The notes under the pieces were generated by a model that worked only from the letters and a program-made list of their open reading frames with translations, made no database searches and was not told the origin of the DNA. A stretch of DNA of 37,408 nucleotides from an uncultured Bacillota bacterium (GTDB lineage Bacteria; Bacillota_I; Bacilli_A; Erysipelotrichales; Coprobacillaceae), in assembly GCA_949290865.1 (NCBI GenBank), contig CASETM010000088.1:1-37408 (forward strand), read 5' to 3'. The first letter of the stretch is position 1. Each line of letters opens with the position of its first letter. Shown piece after piece: positions 1 to 8,902 of this stretch. The position numbers were made by a program, and so were the translations under genes.

Positions 1-29
1 ATGTCAATGAATATGACTTAAATAGAATC

Positions 30-480
30 ATATTTCTTGTCATGCCTTTTTCATTTATTATGACTAAACTTTGAGGAAATATTATCAAATAAAGTGCTAT
101 TCTACACCATATCCATATGCTGGTGGAAATACCGCCAAAGATAAGCGTATCAAATTTCATGGGATTTCTTAAGGGGAAAAGCAGCGTAATCATCTACCAG
201 AAATGAGGCAATCTCAAATATCAGTACAGAAGCAGATCATTCTGGTGCAGAGGATATTATGTGGATACAGAGGAAAAAAACAAAATCCATAAAGGAATAT
301 ATAGTAAATCAGTTAGTAGTTGATTGAAAAAAGGAGACCAGCTGACACTGTTCGACCCAAGAGACCCTTTGAAAGAGTAGTATGTAAACGATACGGACTG
401 ACAGGCGAAAAAAGCACGTGTGTGTGCTGGCGATGAAGTTAGAGCTATACCCGAAAATGAAAAACCACTAACTATGACCG
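30..480 (+). pseudogene. Decayed IS200/IS605-family TnpA (Y1 transposase) remnant
   Basis: No intact reading frame exists here, but the frame starting at 75 reads through stops with clear IS200-type transposase features. An HIHMLVEIPPK segment at about 108-140 carries the HxH of the HUH nuclease. A conserved MGFLKGKSS stretch follows at about 171-200. An FWCRGYYVDT segment at about 240-270 lies just upstream of the region where the family has its catalytic tyrosine. A tail with FDPRDP is at about 347-366. In-frame stops occur at 90, after the YQK at about 207, and further on; the N-terminal third is barely alignable. It is a dead copy with no accessory tnpB gene beside it. The exact ends are uncertain, since I judged them by eye from the family pattern. 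Confidence 0.75.
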
Positions 481-488
481 ATGAATGA

Positions 489-513
489 TCATTGACTAAA
501 ACAAAGTCAATGA
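489..513. repeat. Perfect 9-bp hairpin at the end of the transposase remnant
   Basis: TCATTGACT (489-497) and AGTCAATGA (505-513) form a perfect 9-bp stem around an AAAACAA loop. It lies just after the TnpA remnant, where IS200/IS605 elements carry a subterminal hairpin recognised by the transposase. There is no T-run after it, so a terminator is less likely. Assignment as the right-end hairpin is inference. Confidence 0.5.
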
Positions 514-622
514 AATTATTTAAATATTAGCCTTTTGTGATAAAATTACTCTATTTTGGCCACATTTCACAAATGTATACAAATATTTTATGCTATATTC
601 ACAAAAAAAAGGATAAAAAGCT

Positions 623-650
623 TTTATTTATGATAATATTTTGTTATACT
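623..650 (+). promoter_or_regulatory. Possible opp operon promoter
   Basis: A good -10 (TATACT, 645-650) lies 46 bp before the oppB start codon. The matching -35 region near 623-628 (TTTATT) is weak, so the call rests mainly on the -10 and on position. No CodY-like or other operator was recognised in the AT-rich 5' region (514-696). Confidence 0.3.
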
Positions 651-696
651 TTTGAAGTATATAGGGATAAAAACAGTAGAAAGGGTGAGTATAAAT

Positions 697-1614
697 ATGT
701 TCAAATATATATTGAAACGTATCATCATTGGGGCAATAACATTGTTTATTTTGTCTAGTGTTACTTTCTTTTTGATGAAAGCAATTCCTGGATCTCCTAT
801 CAGTGGTGAAAAGTACAAAACAGCTGAAGCATATGAAGCTGCAAGAAAAAAATATAATTTGGATAAACCTGTTACAGAACAGTATTTGATTTACATGGAC
901 GGATTACTTCATGGAGATTTAGGAGAAAGTATGGTATCAACCGGGCGTACTGTCGGATACTATGTTGGAAATGGATTTCCTGTTACTGCTAAAGTAGGTG
1001 CAATTGCCTTTGTTGTAGCAATCGTTGGTGGGATTTCATTAGGAACAGCAGCGGCGTTGTCCGAGAAAAAATGGGTAAGTAATCTTTGTATGTTTTTTGC
1101 AACCATTGGAGTCAGTGTTCCTTCCTTTTTGATTGCAATGTTACTAATACTGGTATTTGGGGTTATGCTCCATGTATTACCATTTGTTGGTTTAAGAACA
1201 CCAGCAAACTATGTTATGCCAGTGATATCGTTATCACTTTATCCGATTTCAATGATTTCTCGTTTGACGCGAAGCAGTATGGTTGAAGTCATGAAACAGG
1301 ATTATATCACACTGGCACGTTCTAAAGGAACACCTTATAAAAAAGTAGTTATCAAACATGCGATTAAAAACGCAATGTTGCCGGTCGTTACATATGCAGG
1401 ACCAATGTTTGCGTTCCTGCTAACAGGAAGTTTTGTAGTCGAAACAATATACTCAATTCCAGGGATTGGATCAACATTTACATCAAGTATTATGAATCGT
1501 GATTATCCTGTTATTATGGGGGTAACGATTTTCTTGGGAATTCTGATTATTACCTTCAACTTGATTACTGATATCATTTCAGCGGCAATTGATCCTAGAA
1601 TCAAATTAAAATAG
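697..1614 (+). CDS. oppB: Oligopeptide ABC transporter permease OppB
   Basis: One of two membrane channel subunits of an Opp/Dpp-type importer for peptides. The 305-residue protein starts with a membrane segment (FKYILKRIIIGAITLFIL), has about six hydrophobic helices, and carries the EAA loop that contacts the ATPases at about residues 204-235 (TLARSKGTPYKKVVIKHA). I chose the ATG at 697 because AAGGGTGAG precedes it at a good distance and the membrane helix starts immediately; the frame extends to a TTG at 652 that would add 15 polar residues. It is the first gene of an oppBCDFA operon. Dipeptide against oligopeptide preference cannot be told from the permease. Confidence 0.92.
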   Translation: MFKYILKRIIIGAITLFILSSVTFFLMKAIPGSPISGEKYKTAEAYEAARKKYNLDKPVTEQYLIYMDGLLHGDLGESMVSTGRTVGYYVGNGFPVTAKVGAIAFVVAIVGGISLGTAAALSEKKWVSNLCMFFATIGVSVPSFLIAMLLILVFGVMLHVLPFVGLRTPANYVMPVISLSLYPISMISRLTRSSMVEVMKQDYITLARSKGTPYKKVVIKHAIKNAMLPVVTYAGPMFAFLLTGSFVVETIYSIPGIGSTFTSSIMNRDYPVIMGVTIFLGILIITFNLITDIISAAIDPRIKLK

Positions 1615-1625
1615 GAGGACATATT

Positions 1626-2558
1626 ATGGATAAAAGAAATGATGAATTACAGCTAACTCCTGATTTGTTTGAAAAGCTGGATGAAAGTGAAAAAAATGCA
1701 GAAAAGATCACATATGAAAGCAAAACATATTTTCAGGATGCCTGGATTCGTTTTAAGAAAAACAAATTGGCACTGGCAGGTTTATGTTTTATCATTTTCA
1801 TGGTTATTTGCTGTATTTTTATACCAATAATATCACCATACACTTACGATGGACAGGATATGACAAATGTCAATTCAGGCATGACGCTGCAGCATTTATT
1901 GGGGACAGACAAGTTTGGTAGAGATATCCTTGTACGTGTTATGTATGGTGGACGTATATCTTTAAGTGTCGGGGCATTGGCTGCTTTTATTGCACTGATC
2001 ATTGGAACAGTATACGGTGCGATTTCAGGATATGCTGGTGGGAAAGTAGATATGGTCATGATGCGTTTTGTTGACATGATGTATTCAATACCAGATATGC
2101 TGTATATTATTTTGATCGTAGTTGTTTTTGAACCAAGTATGTTCTCTATCTTGTTGGGTATTTCTATCTCGTCTTGGATGGGAATGGCAAGGCAGGTCAG
2201 AGCTCAGGTTATGACATTGAAAGAACAGGAATTTTCACTTGCTGCCTTTGTCTTAGGAGCAAGTAAAGCGAGAATTTTATTTAAGCATCTGATTATCAAT
2301 AGTATGGGTCCAATCATCGTTTCTGTAACAATGCTTGTACCTAGCGCAATCTTTAACGAAGCTTTCTTAGGGTTCTTAGGAATTGGGGTACCAGTTCCTC
2401 AGGCCAGCTGGGGAACACTGGCTAATGATGCACGACAGATCATGATGGCTTATCCGTTACAAGTTGTATGGCCAGTATTAGCAATTTGTTTAACGATGTT
2501 AGCGTTGAATTTTATTGGAGATGGATTGGGAGATGCTCTTGATCCTAAGAAAAAGTAG
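1626..2558 (+). CDS. oppC: Oligopeptide ABC transporter permease OppC
   Basis: Second channel subunit, 310 residues, partner of OppB. A polar N-terminal cytoplasmic tail of about 45 residues precedes the first helix, typical of OppC. The periplasm-equivalent loop LLGTDKFGRDIL is the well-conserved OppC/DppC signature, and the EAA loop (SLAAFVLGASKARILFKHLI) sits near residue 205. AGGAGG lies just upstream of the ATG, 11 bp after oppB ends, so translation is tightly linked. Complete and normal in length. Confidence 0.93.
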   Translation: MDKRNDELQLTPDLFEKLDESEKNAEKITYESKTYFQDAWIRFKKNKLALAGLCFIIFMVICCIFIPIISPYTYDGQDMTNVNSGMTLQHLLGTDKFGRDILVRVMYGGRISLSVGALAAFIALIIGTVYGAISGYAGGKVDMVMMRFVDMMYSIPDMLYIILIVVVFEPSMFSILLGISISSWMGMARQVRAQVMTLKEQEFSLAAFVLGASKARILFKHLIINSMGPIIVSVTMLVPSAIFNEAFLGFLGIGVPVPQASWGTLANDARQIMMAYPLQVVWPVLAICLTMLALNFIGDGLGDALDPKKK

Positions 2559-2567
2559 GTGTTAGGT

Positions 2568-3575
2568 ATGGCAATGTTAGATATAAAAAACTTATCAACT
2601 GAATTTGTGACTGATGATGGAATCGTACAGGCTGTCAGAGATGTCACACTTCATGTTGAAAAAGGGGAAATTCTTGGTATTGTAGGTGAATCAGGGTCTG
2701 GAAAATCACAGACAATGTATTCAGTTATGGGATTATTGGCATCTAATGGTCGTGTTTCTGAAGGGGAAATTACGATTGATGGTAGAGATATCTCTCCTAA
2801 AAACTATACCAAAAAAGAATATGATAAAATTATGTCTGATATCCGTGGAAATGAAATGGCCATGATTTTCCAGGATCCAATGACATTTTTGAATCCGGTT
2901 TTAAAAATTGAAACACAGTTGATCGAACCGATTTTAAATCACAATAAAATCTCTAAAAAAGAAGCAGTGCAAAGAGCTATCGAACTGATGAGAAGAGTTG
3001 GGATTCCTTCACCAGAACAGCGTATTAAACAATATCCTTTTCAGTTTTCAGGAGGAATGAGACAAAGAATTATCATCGCAATGGCATTGGCATGTAACCC
3101 AAAGGTTATCATTGCTGATGAACCAACGACAGCACTTGATGTGACAATTCAGGCACAGGTTCTGGATCTGATAGCTCACTTGAAAAACGAAATTGATTCA
3201 AGTATAATTATGATAACACATGATTTAGGTGTTGTAGCAAGCATCTGTGACAGGATTGCTATTATGTATGGTGGTAAGATTGTTGAAACGGGAACCGCCA
3301 GAGAAATTTTCTATGAGCCTAAACACCCATATACAAAAGGATTACTGTCATGCATTGCTAATCCTGAAGATAGAGAAAGAAAAGAGCTTCATCCTATTCC
3401 TGGGTCACCACCAGATTTATTGAATATTGGAAACTGGTGTCCATTTGTCGATAGATGTGAAAAAGCTATGAAAGTATGTAAGATGGAAATGCCAGATAAG
3501 ACAGAATTTTCTGAAACACATTCATGCATGTGCTGGCTGATGCACCCACTTGCAAAAGAAGGGAATGGTGAGTAA
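2568..3575 (+). CDS. oppD: Oligopeptide ABC transporter ATPase OppD
   Basis: Cytoplasmic ATPase that powers peptide import with OppF. Walker A (GESGSGKS) is at about residues 39-46, the signature FSGGMRQR near 160, and Walker B IIADEPTTALD near 180. The C-terminal extension has the PGSPPDLLN and RCEKAMKVC segments of the Opp/Dpp ATPase C-terminal domain. The frame opens at a GTG (2559) immediately after the oppC stop; I prefer the ATG at 2568 because AGGTG precedes it at a workable distance. The last base of its stop codon is the first base of the oppF start. Confidence 0.93.
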   Translation: MAMLDIKNLSTEFVTDDGIVQAVRDVTLHVEKGEILGIVGESGSGKSQTMYSVMGLLASNGRVSEGEITIDGRDISPKNYTKKEYDKIMSDIRGNEMAMIFQDPMTFLNPVLKIETQLIEPILNHNKISKKEAVQRAIELMRRVGIPSPEQRIKQYPFQFSGGMRQRIIIAMALACNPKVIIADEPTTALDVTIQAQVLDLIAHLKNEIDSSIIMITHDLGVVASICDRIAIMYGGKIVETGTAREIFYEPKHPYTKGLLSCIANPEDRERKELHPIPGSPPDLLNIGNWCPFVDRCEKAMKVCKMEMPDKTEFSETHSCMCWLMHPLAKEGNGE

Positions 3576-4573
3576 TGGCAGATCCAATTTTAAAGTTAGA
3601 GGACCTCAAGGTATATTTTAATATCGGTGGTGGTCTTGGACGTAAAAAAGATGTTGTTAAAGCTGTTGATGGTATTTCATTAGAAATCTATCCTGGCGAA
3701 ACTTTCGGATTGGTTGGTGAATCTGGTTGTGGAAAATCAACAACAGGACGTGCTATTGTCAAGATTTATGAACCAACTTCTGGAAAAATATATGTTTCTG
3801 GTAAAGATATTACTAAAATTAAAGGTAATGAACTGAAACAGTTTAAACAGAACGTTCAAATGATTTTCCAGGATCCATATGCGAGCTTAAATCCACGTAT
3901 GACCGTTGGTGAAATTATTAAAGAACCAATGGATATTCATAAGGTTTATAAAACAAATGAGGAAAAAGAAGCGAGAGTCAGAGAATTGCTGGAACTGGTT
4001 GGGTTAAAACCTGATCATATTCGAAGATATCCGCATGAATTCTCGGGAGGGCAAAGACAAAGGATTGGTATTGCTAGAACGCTTGCTTTAAATCCAAAAC
4101 TGATTGTTTGTGATGAGCCAATTTCTGCGCTGGATGTTTCCATTCAAGCACAGGTTATAAATTTGCTTGAAAAAATTCAAGCAGAAATGGGAATTTCCTA
4201 TTTATTCATAGCCCACGATTTGAGCATGGTCAAACATATTTCTGATCGTATCGGTGTTATGTATTTAGGAAATTTAGTAGAAGTAGGAAACAGTGATGAC
4301 CTGTATCATAATCCATTACATCCTTACACTGAAGCATTGTTGTCATCTGTACCAATTCCAGATCCAGATGTTGCAAAAAGTAAGGAAAGAATTATCTTAC
4401 AGGGAGAATTACCAAGTCCTATTGATCCACCTTCAGGTTGTGTCTTTAGAACACGTTGTCCAAAAGCAACAGAACGATGTGCACTAAGCAAACCAGAATT
4501 AAAGAAGGTTAAAGATCGTATGGTGGCGTGTTTCCTATATGAAAATGAAGAACAGAAAGGGGAAGGAAAATGA
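3575..4573 (+). CDS. oppF: Oligopeptide ABC transporter ATPase OppF
   Basis: Second ATPase of the importer, 332 residues. Walker A GESGCGKST, the FQDPYASLNPRMT segment typical of OppF, signature FSGGQRQR and Walker B IVCDEPISALD are all present. The C-terminal domain has the RTRCPKATERC cysteine motif. The start overlaps the oppD stop by one base (TAATG) and the stop overlaps the oppA start (ATGA), a sign of translational coupling through the whole operon. Confidence 0.93.
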   Translation: MADPILKLEDLKVYFNIGGGLGRKKDVVKAVDGISLEIYPGETFGLVGESGCGKSTTGRAIVKIYEPTSGKIYVSGKDITKIKGNELKQFKQNVQMIFQDPYASLNPRMTVGEIIKEPMDIHKVYKTNEEKEARVRELLELVGLKPDHIRRYPHEFSGGQRQRIGIARTLALNPKLIVCDEPISALDVSIQAQVINLLEKIQAEMGISYLFIAHDLSMVKHISDRIGVMYLGNLVEVGNSDDLYHNPLHPYTEALLSSVPIPDPDVAKSKERIILQGELPSPIDPPSGCVFRTRCPKATERCALSKPELKKVKDRMVACFLYENEEQKGEGK

Positions 4574-6213
4574 AAAAATTACTAAGTTCTTTATTAAGCT
4601 TAAGTATGTTATTTGCTCTTACTGCTTGTGGTGGAAGCGAAAGAGATACAACAACTCTTCGTGCAGCACAAGGTGGGGATATCGAAATCATGGACCCAGC
4701 AATCGTTGATGATTCAGTAACTGCAAACGTACTGGCACAAATGTATGAAGGATTATATAAGTTAGACAAAGATGGTAATGCCATTCCTAATGTGGCTACT
4801 GACGCTCCTGAAGTCAGTGAAGATGGATTAACTTATACAATCAAATTAAATGAAGGGTATAAATGGAGTGATGGTGAACCTTTAACAGCTAATGATTATA
4901 TTTATGCATGGAAACGTGCTGCTGCTATGGGTACAGCAGATGCTTATTATTCACAGTTCATCAATAAAATCGTTAACGGTGGTACTGGTGAAAAATTGAA
5001 AAATATTGATGCTTTAGGTGAATTTGGTGCTGTTGCTACTGATGATTACACAATCCAAATTACTTTAAATCAAAAATGTGCTTACTTTGCATCATTATTA
5101 ACAAATACAGTATTCTATCCTGTACGTCAGGATGTTGTTGAAAAAGATGGTGGAAATCCATTAGAAAGTACATGGGCTAATAGAGAAGACTGCCCTACAA
5201 ACGGTGCTTTCAGAGCAACAAAAATCGACTCTAAAGATGAAGTTATTTTAACAAAGAATGAAGAATATCATGCTGCAGATGAAGTTACTTTTGAAACAAT
5301 TTCTTTCAAAGTTATGGCTGATGCAAGTTCACAGACAAGTGCTTTCCAATCAGGAGAAATTGATTGGGCTTCTTCAATTAACTTGGAAACAGTCAATGCT
5401 GATGATGAATTAAAAGATTGCTTATATGCAATTGAACCATTCGTTTGTAACTATTATGTACTGATCAATGCTGGAGATGAAAACGTTGAAGGTGATGATT
5501 ATAGTGATGCATTAAAAGATGCAGATATTAGAGCTGCAATCTCATATGCAATTGACCGTGAAGCTGTATTAAAAGTATCTGGAAAAGGTGAATATGCATA
5601 TGAATTAAATAACTTAGTACCAGTTGGTATTCCAGGAGCAAATGGTGATTTTACTACTGAAAATGGAAATAACTATGCTGGTGGTTATGATTTAGCGAAA
5701 GCTCAGGAAATCATGAAATCTAAAGGTTATAGCGAAGATAATATGCTTGAATTAACTTACAGCTATAATGATACACCAATGCATAAAGACGTTGCTCAGG
5801 CTTTACAGGATTCATTAAAGAAAGCATATATCAACTTAAAAGCTGATCAGGCTGAATTACAGACTTTCTTTGATAACCGTGATAAAGGTAACTTTGAATT
5901 AGCTCGTCATGCTATGACTGCTGACTTCTTAGATCCTATGGCTTACTTATCAATGTACTATGGAGCAAATACTGCTGGTAATACAGTTGATGATGCTAAA
6001 TATGAAGCTTTAATTGATGAAGCTGAAACATTAGATGGTGAAGCTCGTTATGCTAAATTAGCGGAAGCTGAAAAATATTTAGTACAGGATATGCATTATG
6101 TTATCCCATTATTCGGATATACTGATCCATTCTTAAAAGCTAGTGATTTAGAAGGTATTACTTCTTCACCAGAAGGTCACTATGATTTAACTAGAGCAAA
6201 ATTTGCTGAATAG
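4570..6213 (+). CDS. oppA: Oligopeptide-binding lipoprotein OppA
   Basis: Extracellular solute-binding protein (SBP family 5), 547 residues, that captures peptides and hands them to OppBC. The signal peptide ends in a lipobox LTAC with Cys20 as the lipid anchor. Family hallmarks include the early ADDP-like segment (IMDPAIVDDSVTANVL), the YTIKLNEGYKWSDGEPLTANDYIYAWKRA block and the ADIRAAISYAIDRE block. Unlike many opp operons, the binding protein is the last gene. Codon use is strongly biased to AT-ending codons, fitting an abundant surface protein. A terminator follows directly. Confidence 0.93.
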   Translation: MKKLLSSLLSLSMLFALTACGGSERDTTTLRAAQGGDIEIMDPAIVDDSVTANVLAQMYEGLYKLDKDGNAIPNVATDAPEVSEDGLTYTIKLNEGYKWSDGEPLTANDYIYAWKRAAAMGTADAYYSQFINKIVNGGTGEKLKNIDALGEFGAVATDDYTIQITLNQKCAYFASLLTNTVFYPVRQDVVEKDGGNPLESTWANREDCPTNGAFRATKIDSKDEVILTKNEEYHAADEVTFETISFKVMADASSQTSAFQSGEIDWASSINLETVNADDELKDCLYAIEPFVCNYYVLINAGDENVEGDDYSDALKDADIRAAISYAIDREAVLKVSGKGEYAYELNNLVPVGIPGANGDFTTENGNNYAGGYDLAKAQEIMKSKGYSEDNMLELTYSYNDTPMHKDVAQALQDSLKKAYINLKADQAELQTFFDNRDKGNFELARHAMTADFLDPMAYLSMYYGANTAGNTVDDAKYEALIDEAETLDGEARYAKLAEAEKYLVQDMHYVIPLFGYTDPFLKASDLEGITSSPEGHYDLTRAKFAE

Positions 6214-6216
6214 AAG

Positions 6217-6242
6217 AAAGCGAGTTTATCTCGCTTTTTTAT
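6217..6242 (+). terminator. Terminator of the opp operon
   Basis: AAAGCGAG (6217-6224) and CTCGCTTT (6230-6237) form an 8-bp stem with a 5-base loop, followed by a T-run. It separates opp from the downstream peptidase gene. Confidence 0.85.
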
Positions 6243-6269
6243 TACACTGTTGGAAAGGAAGGTATAATT

Positions 6270-7496
6270 GTGAAAATCAGATCAATCAAAGAACAATATG
6301 AGATTAAAGATATCTGCCTGCAGGAAAGATTAGATGACATCGTTCCCAAAGTACTGATGAACAGTACTGCTGATGCCTGGCTGGTTGCCAGTAAAGAATA
6401 TCATGAAGATCTTGTTTTTGATATTTTGACACCAGGCAGTTATTTAACAGCACGAAGAATAACGATGTTGATATTTGTCAAAGATGAAAAAGAGGTTAAA
6501 CGTTTTTCTTTAAGTTTACCTGATGAAGATCTTAACAGATTTTATCCACAGTATTGGCGTTTTGGTCAAGAAGAACAGATGGAAGCTTTAAATCGTTTTT
6601 TAACAGAATATAAGCCACGTAAAATCGCAATAAATATTTCTGAAAATGATACTTATGCTGATGGTTTAAGTTATGGCTTATATCAGACACTCAAAAAAGG
6701 ATTAAATCAGGAATTCGTAGAACGTCTGACTGTTGACGAAATGATACCAGTTAAGATTATGGAAATCAGAACCAAGACGGAATTATCTTTATATCCAGAA
6801 TTAATGGAGATTGCTTTTTCTGTCATTGAAGAAGCTTTTAGTCTAAAACAGATTGTTCCAGGAAAAACAACAACATTTGATCTTGAATATTTTATGATGG
6901 ATAAAGTTACACAAATGGGCTTGGAATATTGGTTTTCACCAACTGTTGATAAATGGAAAGAAGGCTCATCAATTGAACGAGATACAGGCGTGATTGAAAA
7001 AGGAGATCTTTTACATTGTGATTTTGGTATAAAATATTTAAATCTATGTTCAGATACACAAAGATTAGCTTATGTAGCAAAAGATGAAGATACTGATGTT
7101 CCTCAATGGATGAAAGACGGTTTTAAAGTCAATGACAGATTCCAGGATATCGTTTGTCACTGTATGGCTGAAGGAAAGAGTGGAAATGATGTTTTGATGG
7201 ATTCATTAAAGCAGGCTGCTAATGAAGGCATTCAAGCATGTCTGTATTCGCATCCATGTAATATTTATGGACACGGACCAGGACCAACAATTGGATTATG
7301 GAATAATCAAAACAGCATACCGTATAAAGGTGATATATGCATGTCACTTGATACAGTTTATGCTTTAGAATTAAATACCAAATATGAGTATCAAGGAATA
7401 ACATATACATTCTATTCAGAAGAGACTGTTTCATTTACTGATCAGGGAGTTACTTTCCTGTATCCAGGTCGTTCTGAAATTTATTTCATTAAATAA
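6270..7496 (+). CDS. M24-family metallopeptidase (Xaa-Pro aminopeptidase-like)
   Basis: Probable two-metal cytoplasmic aminopeptidase, 408 residues, with an N-terminal creatinase-type domain and a C-terminal pita-bread fold. All five expected metal ligands can be placed: D251 (LHCDFG), D262 (CSDTQ), H335 (YGHGPGP), E367 (ALELN) and a glutamate at 384/385 (SEETVSF). The start is a GTG preceded by GGAAGG. It lies between the opp terminator and convergent pepT, so a role in digesting imported peptides, perhaps proline-containing ones, is likely. M24 members also include enzymes of other specificity, so the substrate is not certain. Confidence 0.8.
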   Translation: MKIRSIKEQYEIKDICLQERLDDIVPKVLMNSTADAWLVASKEYHEDLVFDILTPGSYLTARRITMLIFVKDEKEVKRFSLSLPDEDLNRFYPQYWRFGQEEQMEALNRFLTEYKPRKIAINISENDTYADGLSYGLYQTLKKGLNQEFVERLTVDEMIPVKIMEIRTKTELSLYPELMEIAFSVIEEAFSLKQIVPGKTTTFDLEYFMMDKVTQMGLEYWFSPTVDKWKEGSSIERDTGVIEKGDLLHCDFGIKYLNLCSDTQRLAYVAKDEDTDVPQWMKDGFKVNDRFQDIVCHCMAEGKSGNDVLMDSLKQAANEGIQACLYSHPCNIYGHGPGPTIGLWNNQNSIPYKGDICMSLDTVYALELNTKYEYQGITYTFYSEETVSFTDQGVTFLYPGRSEIYFIK

Positions 7497-7500
7497 AAAG

Positions 7501-7530
7501 AAACTCCTGTTTTTATAGCAGGAGTTTTTA
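7501..7530. terminator. Terminator between M24 peptidase and pepT
   Basis: AAACTCCTG (7501-7509) pairs with CAGGAGTTT (7519-7527), followed by T's on the plus strand and preceded by A's that could serve the minus-strand pepT. Confidence 0.85.
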
Positions 7531-7576
7531 TTAAAAATATTTATCGCGAAATGATCATCAAACAAAGCATAAAAGA

Positions 7577-8797
7577 TTATTTCACATTATTTTCCAGTAA
7601 TCTTAATATCATTTCAACCTGTTTTTGCATCATGGTCACTGATACAAATTCAAATGGTCCATGATAATTAAAGCCACCAGTTCCAATATTTGGACAAGGC
7701 AATCCTAAGAATGTCAGGCGTACACCGTCAGTACCACCACGAATCGCAGTTGACGTCGCTTCAATTCCACCAGCTCTGATTGCCTCTTTGGCATGATCAA
7801 CGATATACATATGATCTTTCAGTGCTTCTTTCATATTAAGATAGCTTTCTTCAATTTCTACATCAACAATCTGATATTCATATTTTTTATTTAAGAATTC
7901 AGCGATATCCTTAAAATCCTGACATTGTTTTTTGGCCAGTGTTAAATCATGATTTCGAATGATATATTCCATGACTGTTTTTTCACAGTTTCCATTAATG
8001 GAATGGAGATGATTGAATCCTTCATAACCTTCAGTAGATTCAGGACGGGCATGGGCAGGTAACAGTGAATCAAATTCCTGTGATACATGAACTGAATTGA
8101 TCATCTTATTTTTGGCACTGCCAGGATGAATACTTTTTCCATGAATAGTAACTGTTGCACTAAAAGCATTGAAATTTTCGTATTCAACATCACCGATGTC
8201 TCCACCATCAACAGTATAGGCATAGTCAGCGTTGAATTTTTTAACATCAAAATTATCTGTACCGCGGCCAACTTCTTCATCAGGTGTAAAAGCAATCTGA
8301 ATATCATTATGTTTAAATTCCGGATGATCATAAAGATACTGAACCATTTGCATGATAATGGCTACACCAGCTTTATCATCAGCCCCCAGCAAAGTGGTTC
8401 CATCAGTTGTTATCAGATCATGATGAACCAATTGAGAAAGAATTGGATATTCTTCGGGATCTAAATACATTTCTTTTTCTTTATTTAAAGTAATGATCGA
8501 ACCATCATAATCATTAACGAATTGAGGATGAATATCTTTTCCACTGGCATCAGGAGATGTATCCATATGAGCAATAAAACCAATGACTTTTCCCTGATGA
8601 TCATTATTGGATGGAATCGTCCCATAGACGATGCCATATTCATCTAATTCGGCATTTTCAACACCAAGGCTTTTTAATTCAGCAGTTAAATATTTTCCCA
8701 GTTCTAACTGTTTTAAAGTTGAAGGTGTTGTTGTTGAATGTTCGTCAGACTGTGTATCAAAACTGACATATTTTAAAAATCTTTCTTTAATTTCCAT
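7577..8797 (-). CDS. pepT: Peptidase T (tripeptide aminopeptidase, M20B)
   Basis: Cytoplasmic zinc aminopeptidase that removes the N-terminal residue of tripeptides. The 406-residue protein has the M20 motifs in order: FIAHMDTSPDASG (zinc His and catalytic-side Asp), LLGADDKAG (bridging Asp), FTPDEEVGRG (catalytic Glu pair), the HPGSAKNKM dimerisation-domain segment and a late RGGTDG. I chose the ATG at 8797, giving MEIKERFLKYVSFDTQSDE, because GTGAGG sits just upstream; the frame extends upstream to 8839 with 14 residues that do not resemble PepT. With opp and the M24 enzyme it makes a peptide-use neighbourhood. Confidence 0.93.
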   Translation of the reverse strand: MEIKERFLKYVSFDTQSDEHSTTTPSTLKQLELGKYLTAELKSLGVENAELDEYGIVYGTIPSNNDHQGKVIGFIAHMDTSPDASGKDIHPQFVNDYDGSIITLNKEKEMYLDPEEYPILSQLVHHDLITTDGTTLLGADDKAGVAIIMQMVQYLYDHPEFKHNDIQIAFTPDEEVGRGTDNFDVKKFNADYAYTVDGGDIGDVEYENFNAFSATVTIHGKSIHPGSAKNKMINSVHVSQEFDSLLPAHARPESTEGYEGFNHLHSINGNCEKTVMEYIIRNHDLTLAKKQCQDFKDIAEFLNKKYEYQIVDVEIEESYLNMKEALKDHMYIVDHAKEAIRAGGIEATSTAIRGGTDGVRLTFLGLPCPNIGTGGFNYHGPFEFVSVTMMQKQVEMILRLLENNVK

Positions 8798-8902
8798 ATT
8801 AACCTCACTTTCTTTTTTATTATACAACTTTCCATACATTTTAACTATGAATTCAGGATAATAATGTTATAATTATTTTTGTTGAAAAGGGGGAATCAAT
8901 GA

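Noticed and set aside
537-758. 73-residue frame overlapping the oppB start
   Set aside because: It covers the presumed promoter and runs out of frame into oppB; no start with a ribosome-binding site and no protein-like features.
1844-2077. Minus-strand open frame inside oppC (and similar frames opposite other genes, e.g. 24823-25380, 25642-26163 and 26890-27255)
   Set aside because: They lie wholly within clear genes on the other strand, lack ribosome-binding sites and show no family resemblance; they are shadows of codon bias.
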